Shown here piece by piece: positions 47,141 to 56,935 of a stretch of 64,000 nt of DNA (position 1 is the stretch's first letter; each line of letters begins with the position of its first letter). Made by a program: the position numbers and the translations under genes. The notes beneath the pieces were generated by a model, which saw nothing but the letters and a program-made list of their open reading frames with translations, did no database searches and had not been told where the DNA came from. Source of the stretch: Allacma fusca (Eukaryota > Arthropoda > Collembola > Symphypleona > Sminthuridae); contig OX359249.1 of the NCBI GenBank assembly GCA_947179485.1, positions 48,063,415 to 48,127,414 on the forward strand, given 5' to 3'.

Positions 47141-48885
47141 ATGCAGTTAAGCATGCAGTTAAGCTTGCAGTTAAGCATGCAGTTAAGCATGCAGTTAAGC
47201 ATGCAGTTAGGCATGCAGTTAGGCATGCAGTTAAGCATGCAGTTAAGCATGAGGTAAGCATGCAGTTAGGCATGCAGTTAAGCATGCAGTTAAGCTTGCA
47301 GTTGAGCATGCAGTTAAGCATGCAGTTAAGCATGCAGTTAAGTTAGCAGTTAAGCTTGCAGTTAAGCTTGCAGTTAAGCTTGCAGTTAAGCATGCAGTTT
47401 AGCATGCAGTTTAGCATGCAGTTAAGCATGCAGTTAAGCATGCAGTTATTCATGCAGTTAAGCATGCAGTTAAGCTTGCAGTTAAGCTTGCAGTTAAGCA
47501 TGCAGTTAAGCTTGCAGTTAAGCTTGCAGTTGAGCATGCAGTTAAGCATGCAGTTAAGTATGCAGTTAAGCATGCAGTTAGGCATGCAGTTAAGCATGCA
47601 GTTAAGCATGCAGTTAAGCATGCAGTTAAGCATGCAGTTAGGCATACAGTTAGGCATACAGTTAAGCATGCAGTTAAGCATGCAGTTAAGCATGCAGTTA
47701 AGCATGCAGTTAAGCTTGCAGTTAAGCATGCACTTAAGCATGCACTTAAGCATGCAGGTAAGCATGCATTTAAGCATGCAGGTAAGCATGCAGGTAAGCA
47801 TGCATTTAAGCATGCAGTTAAGCATGCAGTTAAGCATGCAGTTAAGCATGCAGTTTAGCATGCAGTTAAGCATGCAGTTAAGCATGCAGTTAAGCATGCA
47901 GTTAAGCATGCAGTTAAGCATGCAGTTAAGCATGCAGTTAGGCATACAGTTAGGCATACAGTTAAGCATGCAGTTAAGCATGCAGTTAAGCATGCAGTTA
48001 AGCTTGCAGTTAAGCATGCAGTTAAGCATGCAGTTAAGCATGCAGTTAAGCATGCAGTTAAGCATGCAGTTAAGCATGCAGTTATGATTGCAGTTAAGCT
48101 TGCAGTTAAGCATGCATTTAAGCATGCAGTTAAGCATGCAGTTAAGCATGCAGTTAAGCATGCAGTTAAGCATGCAGTTAAGCCTGCATTTAAGCATGCA
48201 GTTAAGCATGCAGTTAAGCATGCAGTTAAGCATGCAGTTAAGCATGCAGTTAAGCATGCAGTTAAGCATGCAGTTAAGCATGCAGTTAAGCATCCAGTTA
48301 AGCATGCAGTTAAGCATGCAGTTAAGCATCCAGTTAAGCATGCAGTTAAGCATGTAGTTAAGCATGCAGTTAAGCATGCAGTTAAGCATGCAGTTAAGCA
48401 TGCAGTTAAGCATGCAGTTAAGCATGCAGTTAAGCATGCGGTTAAGCTCGCAGTTAAGCTTGCAGTTAAGCATGCAGTTAAGCTTGCAGTTAAGCTTGCA
48501 GTTAAGCATGCAAATAAGCTTGCAGTTAAGCATGCAGTTAAGCATGCAGTTAAGCATGCAGTTAAGCATGCACTTAAGCATGCAGTTAAGCATGCAGTTA
48601 AGCATGCACTTAAGCATGCAGTTAAGCATGCAGTTAAGCATGCTGTTAGGCATACAGTTAGGCATACAGTTAAGCATGCAGTTAAGCATGCAGTTAAGCA
48701 TGCAGTTAAGCTTGCAGTTAAGCATGCAGTTAAGCATGCGGTTAAGCTCGCAGTTAAGCTTGCAGTTAAGCATGCAGTTAAGCTTGCAGTTAAGCTTGCA
48801 GTTAAGCATGCAGTTAAGCATGCAGTTAAGCATGCAGTTAAGCTTGCAGTTAGGCATGTAGTTAAACATGCAGTTAATTTTACAG
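47141..48885 (+). repeat. Displaced domain-B block
   Basis: Positions 47249-48.1 kb match 15817-16.7 kb at 31,432-bp spacing (11-bp ATGAGGTAAGC, AAGTTAGCAG, TTATTCATG, CACTT and CAGGTAAGC groups). Positions 48.3-48.9 kb match 18.0-18.55 kb at 30,340-bp spacing (CATCCAG pair, ATGTAGTTAAGC, ATGCAAATAAGC, AATTTTACAG signature at 48856). The difference of 1,092 bp (91 monomers) means one half-HOR was lost in this copy or gained in the other. This is the only AATTTTACAG right of 18.6 kb. TTATGATTGCAG near 48080 and AAGCCTGCATTT near 48180 are private. Confidence 0.9.
47249..47259 (+). repeat. Register break 9: 11-bp monomer ATGAGGTAAGC
   Basis: Third copy of the break seen at 15817 and 19152, with the same GGCATGCAG flanks. 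It lies at the left end of the displaced block. Confidence 0.95.
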
Positions 48886-50375
48886 TTAAGCATGCAGTTA
48901 AGCATGAAGTTAAGCATGCAGTTAAGCATGCAGTTAAGCATGAAGTTAAGCATGCAGTTAAGCATGCAGTTAAGCATGCAGTTAAGCATGCAGTTAAGCA
49001 TGCAGTTAAGCATGCAGTTAAGCATGCAGTTAAGCATGCAGTTAAGCATGCAGTTAAGCATGCAGTTAAGCATGCAGTTAAGCATGCAGTTAAGCATGCA
49101 GTTAAGCATGCAGTTAAGCATGCAGTTAAGCATGCAGTTAAGCATGCAGTTAAGCATGCAGTTAAGCATGCAGTTAAGCATGCAGTTAAGCATGCAGTTA
49201 AGCATGCAGTTAAGCATGCAGTTAAGCATGCAGTTAAGCATGCAGTTAAGCATGCAGTTAAGCATGCAGTTAAGCATGCAGTTAAGCATGCAGTTAAGCA
49301 TGCAGTTAAGCATGCAGTTAAGCATGCAGTTAAGCATGCAGTTAAGCATGCAGTTAAGCATGCAGTTAAGCATGCAGTTAAGCATGCAGTTAAGCATGCA
49401 GTTAAGCATGCAGTTAAGCATGCAGTTAAGCAAGAAGTTAAGCATGCAGTTAAGCATGCAGTTAAGCATGCAGTTAAGCATGCAGTTAAGCATGCAGTTA
49501 AGCATGCAGTTAAGCATGCAGTTAAGCATGCAGTTAAGCATGCAGTTAGGCATACAGTTAGGCATACAGTTAAGCATGCAGTTAAGCATGCAGTTAAGCA
49601 TGCAGTTAAGCATGCAGTTAAATATGCAGTTAAGCATGCAGTTAAGCATGCAGTTAAGCATGCAGTTAAGCTTGCAGTTGAGCTTGCAGGTAAGCATGCA
49701 TTTAAGCATGCAGTTAAGCATGCAGGTAAGCATGCAGGTAAGCATGCATTTAAACATGCAGTTAAGCATGCAGTTAAGCATGCAGGTAAGCATGCATTCA
49801 AGCATGCAGTTAAGCATGCAGTTAAGCATGCAGTTAAGCATGCAGTTAAGCATGCAGTTAAGCATGCAGTTAAGCATGCAGTTAAGCATGCAGTTAAGCA
49901 TGCAGTTAAGCATGCAGTTAAGCATGCAGTTAAGCATGCAGTTAAGCATGCAGTTAAGCATGCAGTTAAGCATGCAGTTAAGCATGCAGTTAAGCATGCA
50001 GTTAAGCATGCAGTTAAACATGCAGTTAAGCATGCAGTTAAGCATGCAGTTAAGCATGCAGTTAAGCATGCAGTTAAGCATGCAGTTAAGCATGCAGTTA
50101 AGCATGCAGTTAAGCATGCAGTTAAGCATGCAGTTAAGCATGCAGTTAAGCATGCAGTTATGCCTGCAGTTAAGCTTGCAGTTAAGCATGCAGTTAAGCA
50201 TGCAGTTAAGTTTGCAGTTAAGCAAGTAGTTAAGCATGCAGTTAAGCATGCGGTTAAGCATGCAGTAAAGCATGCGGTTAAGCTCGCAGTTAAGCTTGCA
50301 GTTAAGCATGCAGTTAAGCTTGCAGTTAAGCATGCAGTTAAGCATGCAGTTTAGCATGCAGTTAAGCAGTTAAGC
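48886..50375 (+). repeat. Copy of block D5, with the longest homogeneous run
   Basis: After two CATGAAGTTAAGC monomers (48904 and 48940) there are 40 consecutive identical consensus monomers (48952-49431), the longest run I found. Then comes AAGAAGTTAAGC at 49432, GGCATACAGTTAGGCATAC near 49549, AAATATGCAG near 49620, TTGAGC then CAGGTAAGC groups (49680-49800), TTATGCCTGCAG near 50159 and one AAGCAAGTAG complex, ending in the 8-bp monomer. The order is that of 32186-33585, with the junctions 16,790 bp apart. Confidence 0.9.
50368..50375 (+). repeat. Register break 10: 8-bp monomer AGTTAAGC
   Basis: Same deleted junction as at 32062, followed by TTGCAATTAAGCATGTAG. Confidence 0.95.
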
Positions 50376-52651
50376 TTGCAATTAAGCATGTAGTTAAGCA
50401 TGCAGTTAAGCATGCAGTTAAGCATGCAGTTAAGCATGCAGTTAGGCATGCAGTTAAGCATGCAATTAAGCATGTAGTTAAGCATGCAGTTAAGCATGCA
50501 GTTAAGTTTGCAGTTAAGCTTGCAGTTAAGCTTGCAGTTAAGCATGCAGTTAAGCATGCAGTTAAGCATGCAGTTAGGCATGCAGTTAGGCATGCAGTTA
50601 AGCATGCAGTTAAGCTTGCAGTTAAGCTTGCAGTTAAGCATGCAGTTAAGCTTGCAGTTGAGCTTGCAGTTGAGCATGCAGTTAAGCTTGCAGTTAAGCT
50701 TGCAGTTGAGCATGCAGTTGAGCATGCAGTTAAGTATGCAGTTAAGCATGCAGTTAGGCATGATGTTAAGCATGCAGTTAAGCATGCAGTTAAGTATGCA
50801 GTTTAGCATACAGTTAAGCATGCAGTGAAGCATGCAGTCAAGCATGCAGTTTAGCATGCAGTTAAGCATGCAGTTAAGATTGCAGTTAAGCATGCAGTTA
50901 AGCATGCAGTTAAGCATGCAGTTAAGATTGCAGTTAAGCATGTAGTTAAGCATGCGGTTAAGCATGCAGTTAAGCATGCAGTTAAATTTGCAGTTAAGCA
51001 TGCGGTTAAGCATGCAGTTAAGCATGCAGTTAAGCTTGCAGTTAAGCTTGCAGTTAAGCATGCAGTAAAGCTTGCAGTTAAGCTTGCAGTTAAGCATGCA
51101 GTTTAGCATGCAGTTAAGCTTGCAGTTAACCATGCAGTTACGCTTGCAGTTAAGCATGCTGTTAAGCATGCAGTTAAGCATGCAGTTAAGCATGCAGTTA
51201 AGCATGCAGTTAAGCATGCAGTTAGGCATACAGTTAGGCATACAGTTAAGCATGCAGTTAAGCATGCAGTTAAGCATGCAGTTAAGCATGCAGTTAAGCA
51301 TGCAGTTAAGCATGCAGTTAAGCATGCAGTTAAGCATGCAGTTAAGCATGCAGTTCAGCATGCAGTTAAGCATGCAGTTAAGCATGCAGTTAAGCATGCA
51401 GTTAAGCATGCAGTTAAGCATGCAGTTAAGCATGCAGTTAAGCATGCAGTTAAGCATGCAGTTAAGCATGCAGTTAAGCATGCAGTTAAGCATGCAGTTA
51501 AGCATGCAGTTAAGCATGCAGTTAAGCATGCAGTTAAGCATGCAGTTAAGCATGCAGTTAAGCATGCAGTTAAGCATGCAGTTAAGCATGCAGTTAAGCA
51601 TGCAGTTAAGCATGCAGTTAAGCATGCAGCTAAGCATGCAGTTAAGCAAGCAGTTAAGCATGCAGTTAAGCATGCAGTTAAGCATGCAGTTAAGCATGCA
51701 GTTAAGCATGCAGTTAAGCATGCAGTTAAGCATGCAGTTAAGCATGCAGTTAAGCATGCAGTTAGGCATACAGTTAGGCATACAGTTAAGCATGCAGTTA
51801 AGCATGCAGTTAAGCATGCAGTTAAGCATGCAGTTAAATATGCAGTAAAGCATGCGGTTAAGCTCGCAGTTAAGCTTGCAGTTAAGCATGCAGTTAAGCT
51901 TGCAGTTAAGCATGCAGTTAAGCATGCAGTTAAGCATGCAGTTAAGCTTGCAGTTGAGCTTGCAGGTAAGCATGCATTTAAGCATGCAGTTAAGCATGCA
52001 GTTAAGCATGCAGGTAAGCATGCATTTAAGCATGCAGTTAAGCATGCAGTTAAGCATGCAGGTAAGCATGCATTCAAGCATGCAGTTAAGCATGCAGTTA
52101 AGCATGCAGTTAAGCATGCAGTTAAGCATGCAGTTAAGCATGCAGTTAAGCATGCAGTTAAGCATGCAGTTAAGCATGCAGTTAAGCATGCAGTTAAGCA
52201 TGCAGTTAAGCATGCAGTTAAGCATGCAGTTAAGCATGCAGTTAAGCATGCAGTTAAGCATGCAGTTAAGCATGCAGTTAAGCATGCAGTTAAACATGCA
52301 GTTAAGCATGCAGTTAACCATGCAGTTAAGCATGCAGTTAAGCATGCAGTTAAGCATGCAGTTAAGCATGCAGTTAAGCATGCAGTTAAGCATGCAGTTA
52401 AGCATGCAGTTAAGCATGCAGTTAAGCATGCAGTTATGCCTGCAGTTAAGCTTGCAGTTAAGCATGCAGTTAAGCATGCAGTTAAGTTTGCAGTTAAGCA
52501 AGTAGTTAAGCATGCAGTTAAGCATGCGGTTAAGCATGCAGTAAAGCATGCGGTTAAGCTCGCAGTTAAGCTTGCAGTTAAGCATGCAGTTAAGCTTGCA
52601 GTTAAGCATGCAGTTAAGCATGCAGTTTAGCATGCAGTTAAGCAGTTAAGC
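50376..52651 (+). repeat. Hybrid unit: E-type front, D5-type back
   Basis: The front (50376-51.25 kb) follows E-b: GGCATGCAG pair, TTGAGC alternation, ATGATGTTAAGC at 50760, GTGAAGC/GTCAAGC, AAGATTGCAG, AAATTTGCAG, AACCATGCAG, TTACGCTTG, CTGTTAAGC, GGCATACAG pair. The back (51.25-52.65 kb) follows D5: plain runs with GTTCAGC at 51354 and GCAGCTAAGC at 51624 as private variants, AAATATGCAG near 51838, TTGAGC then CAGGTAAGC groups, AACCATGCAG near 52318, TTATGCCTGCAG, AAGCAAGTAG, 8-bp junction. The switch replaces everything found in E-b after the GGCATACAG pair. Confidence 0.88.
52644..52651 (+). repeat. Register break 11: 8-bp monomer AGTTAAGC
   Basis: Last break in the window. The remaining 11.3 kb keep a single register, which is why the longest open frame lies there. 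Confidence 0.95.
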
Positions 52652-55600
52652 TTGCAATTAAGCATGTAGTTAAGCATGCAGTTAAGCATGCAGTTAAGCA
52701 TGCAGTTAAGCATGCAGTTAGGCATGCAGTTAAGCATGCAGTTAGGCATGCAGTTAAGCATGCATTTAAGCATGCAGTTAAGCATGCAGTTAGGCATGCA
52801 GTTAAGCATGCAGTTAAGCTTGCAGTTGAGCATGCAGTTAAGCATGCAGTTAAGCATGCAGTTAAGTTTGCAGTTAAGCTTGCAGTTAAGCTTGCAGTTA
52901 AGCATGCAGTTAAGCATGCAGTTAAGCATGCAGTTAGGCATGCAGTTAGGCATGCAGTTAAGCATGCAGTTAAGCTTGCAGTTAAGCTTGCAGTTAAGCA
53001 TGCAGTTAAGCTTGCAGTTGAGCTTGCAGTTGAGCATGCAGTTAAGCTTGCAGTTAAGCTTGCAGTTGAGCATGCAGTTGAGCATGCAGTTAAGTATGCA
53101 GTTAAGCATGCAGTTAGGCATGATGTTAAGCATGCAGTTAAGCATGCAGTTAAGTATGCAGTTTAGCATACAGTTAAGCATGCAGTGAAGCATGCAGTCA
53201 AGCATGCAGTTAAGCATGCAGTTAAGCATGCAGTTAAGATTGCAGTTAAGCATGCAGTTAAGCATGCAGTTAAGCATGCAGTTAAGATTGCAGTTAAGCA
53301 TGTAGTTAAGCATGCGGTTAAGCATGCAGTTAAGCATGCAGTTAAATTTGCAGTTAAGCATGCGGTTAAGCATGCAGTTAAGCATGCAGTTAAGCTTGCA
53401 GTTAAGCTTGCAGTTAAGCATGCAGTAAAGCTTGCAGTTAAGCTTGCAGTTAAGCATGCAGTTTAGCATGCAGTTAAGCTTGCAGTTAACCATGCAGTTA
53501 AGCTTGCAGTTAAGCATGCTGTTAAGCATGCAGTTAAGCATGCAGTTAAGCATGCAGTTAAGCATGCAGTTAAGCATGCAGTTAGGCATACAGTTAGGCA
53601 TACAGTTAAGCATGCAGTTAAGCATGCAGTTAAGCATGCAGTTAAGCATGCAGTTAAGCATGCAGTTAAGCATGCAGTTAAGCTTGCAGTTAAGCTTGCA
53701 GTTAAGCTTGCAGTTATGCATGCAGTTAAGCTTGCAGTTAAGCATGCAGTTAAACATGCAGTTAAGTTTGCAGTTAAGCATGCAGTTAAGCATGCAGTTA
53801 AGCTTGCAGTTAAGCTTGCAGTTAAGCATGCAGTTTACCATGCAATTAAGCATGCAGTTAAGCATGCAGTTAAGATTGCAGTTAAGCATGTAGTTAAACA
53901 TGCAGTTAAGCATGCAGTTAAGCATGCAGTTAAGCATGCAGTTAAGCATGCAGTTTAGCTTGCAGTTAAGCATGCAGTTTAGCATGCAATTAAGCATGCA
54001 GTTAAGCTTGCAGTTAAGCTTGCAGTTAAGCATGCAGTTAAGCTTGCAGATAAGCTTGCAGTTGAGCATGCAGTTAAGCATGCAGTTAAGTATGCAGTTA
54101 AGCATGCAGTTAGGCATGCAGTTAAGCATGCAGTTAAGCTTGCAGTTAAGCACGCAGTTAAGCATGCAGTTAAGCATGCAGTTAAGCATGCAGTTAAGCA
54201 TGCAGTTATGCTTGCAGTTAAGCTTGCAGTTAAGCATGCAGTTAAGCATGCAGTTAGGTTTGCAGTTAAGCATGTAGTTGAGCATGCGGTTAAGCATGCG
54301 GTTAAACATGCAGTTAAGTTTGCAGTTAAGCATGCAGTTAAGCATGCAGTTAAGCATGCAGTTAAGCTTGCAGTTAAGCTTGCAGTTAAGCATGCAGTTT
54401 ACCATGCAGTTAAGCATGCAGTTAAGCTTGCAGTTAAGCATGTAGTTAAACATGCAGTTAAGTTTGCAGTTAAGCATGCAGTTAAGCATGCAGTTAAGCA
54501 TGCAGTTTAGCATGCAGTTAAGCATGCAGTTAAGCATGCAGTTAAGCTTGCAGTTAAGCTTGCAGTTGAGCATGCAGTTAAGCATGCAGTTAAGTATGCA
54601 GTTAAGCATGCAGTTAGGCATGCAGTTAAGCATGCAGTTAAGCTTGCAGTTAAGCATGCAGTTAAGCATGCAGTTAAGCATGCAGTTAAGCATGCAGTTA
54701 TGCTTGCAGTTAAGCTTGCAGTTAAGCATGCAGTTAAGCATGCAGTTAGGTTTGCAGTTAAGCATGTAGTTGAGCATGCGGTTAAGCATGCGGTTGAGCA
54801 TGCGGTTAAGCATGCGGTTAAGCATGCAGTTAAGCATGCAGTTAAGCTTGCAGTTAAGCTTGCAGTTAAGCATGCAGTTAAGCTTGCAGTTAAGCTTGCA
54901 GTTAAGCTTGCAGTTAAGCATGCAGTTAAGCATGCAGTTCGGCATACAGTTAGGCATACAGTTAAGCATGCAGTTAAGCATGCAGTTAAGCATGCAGTTA
55001 AGCATGCAGTTAAGCATGCAGTTAAGCATGCAGTTAAGCATGCAGTTAAGCATGCAGTTAAGCATGCAGTTAAGCATGCAGTTAAGCATGCAGTTAAGCA
55101 TGCAGTTAAGCTTGCAGTTATGCATGCAGTTAAGCTTGCAGTTAAGCATGCAGTTAAACATGCAGTTAAGTTTGCAGTTAAGCATGCAGTTAAGCATGCA
55201 GTTAAGCTTGCAGTTAAGCTTGCAGTTAAGCATGCAGTTTACCATGCAGTTAAGCATGCAGTTAAGCATGCAGTTAAGAATGCAGTTAAGCATGCAGTTA
55301 AGCATGCAGTTAAGCATGCAGTTAAGCATGCAGTTTAGCATGCAGTTAAGCATGCAGTTAAGCATGCAGTTAGGCATGCAGTTAGGCATGCAGTTAAGCT
55401 TGCAGTTAAGCTTGCAGTAAAGCTTGCAGTTAAGCCTGCTGTTAAGCTTGCAGTTGAGCATGCAGTTAAGCATGCAGTTAAGTATGCAGTTTAGCATACA
55501 GTTAAGCATGCAGTGAAGCATGCAGTCAAGCATGCAGTTTAGCATGCAGTTAAGCATGCAGTTAAGATTGCAGTTAAGCATGCAGTTAAGCATGCAGTTA

Positions 55601-56935
55601 AGATTGCAGTTAAGCATGTAGTTAAACATGCAGTTAAGCATGCAGTTAAGCATGCAGTTAAGCATGCAGTTAAGCATGCAGTTAAGCATGCAGTTTAGCT
55701 TGCAGTTAAGCATGCAGTTTAGCATGCAATTAAGCATGCAGTTAAGCTTGCAGTTAAGCTTGCAGTTAAGCATGCAGTTAAGCTTGCAGTTAAGCTTGCA
55801 GTTGAGCATGCAGTTAAGCATGCAGTTAAGTATGCAGTTAAGCATGCAGTTAGGCATGCAGTTAAGCATGCAGTTAAGCTTGCAGTTAAGCATGCAGTTA
55901 AGCATGCAGTTAAGCATGCAGTTAAGCATGCAGTTAAGCATGCAGTTATGCTTGCAGTTAAGCTTGCAGTTAAGCATGCAGTTAAGCATGCAGTTAGGTT
56001 TGCAGTTAAGCATGTAGTTGAGCATGCGGTTAAGCATGCGGTTAAACATGCAGGTAAGTTTGCAGTTAAGCATGCAGTTAAGCATGCAGTTAAGCTTGCA
56101 GTTAAGCTTGCAGTTAAGCATGCCGTTAAGCATGCAGTTAAATTTGCAGTTAAGCAAGTAGTTAAGCATGCAGTTAAGCATGCGGTTAAGCATGCAGTTA
56201 AGCATGCAGTTAAGTTTGCAGTTAAGCATGCAGTTAAGCAAGCATTTAAGCATGCAGTTAAGCATGAAGTTAAGCTTGCAGTTAAGCTTGCAGTTAAGCA
56301 TGCAGTTAAGCTTGCAGTTAAGCTTGCAGTTGAGCATGCAGTTAAGCATGCAGTTAAGTATGCAGTTAAGCATGCAGTTAGGTATGCAGTTAAGGATGCA
56401 GTTAAGCTTGCAGTTTAGCATGCAGTTAAGCATGCAGTTAAGCATGCAGTTAAGCATGCAGTTAAGCATGCAGTTAAGCATGCAGTTAAGCATGCAGTTA
56501 TGCTTGCAGTTAAGCTTGCAGTTAAGCATGCAGTTAAGCATGCAGTTAGGTTTGCAGTTAAGCATGTAGTTGAGCATGCGGTTAAGCATGCGGTTGAGCA
56601 TGCGGTTAAGCAGGCGGTTAAGCATGCAGTTAAATTTGCAGTTAAGCATGCGGTTAAGCATGCAGTTAAGCATGCAGTTAAGCTTGCAGTTAAGCTTGCA
56701 GTTAAGCATGCAGTTAAGCTTGCAGTTAAGCTTGCAGTTAAGCTTGCAGTTAAGCATGCAGTTAAGCATGCAGTTAAGTTTGCAGTTAAGCAAGTAGTTA
56801 AGCATGCAGTTAAGCATGCGGTTAAGCATGCAGTAAAGCATGCGGTTAAGCTCGCAGTTAAGCTTGCAGTTAAGCATGCAGTTAAGCTTGCAGTTAAGCA
56901 TGCAGTTTAGCATGCAGTTAAGCATGCAGTTAAGC
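52652..56935 (+). repeat. 4.3-kb HOR, copy 1 (357 monomers)
   Basis: Opens with TTGCAATTAAGCATGTAG. Landmarks: GGCATGCAG groups, ATGATGTTAAGC at 53120, GTGAAGC/GTCAAGC, AAGATTGCAG, AAATTTGCAG, AACCATGCAG, GGCATACAG pair, GCAGATAAGC, three GGTTTGCAG-ATGTAGTTGAGC groups, CpG clusters at 54776-54823 and 56576-56623, TTCGGCATAC near 54939, AAGCAAGCATTT near 56239, GGTATGCAGTTAAGGATG near 56380, AAGCAAGTAG complex near 56787. Most recur 4,308 to 4,368 bp later. CATGAAGTT near 56267 and AAGAATGCAG near 55276 are private to this copy. Confidence 0.92.

Noticed and set aside
1099..48885. AATTTTACAG signature as a promoter or mobile-element remnant
   Set aside because: It aligns with two ordinary monomers carrying a few substitutions and keeps the 12-bp register, so no insertion is needed.
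15817..52651. Register breaks as insertion sites of mobile elements
   Set aside because: There is no inserted sequence, terminal inverted repeat or target-site duplication; each is a 1-bp or 4-bp shortening of a monomer.
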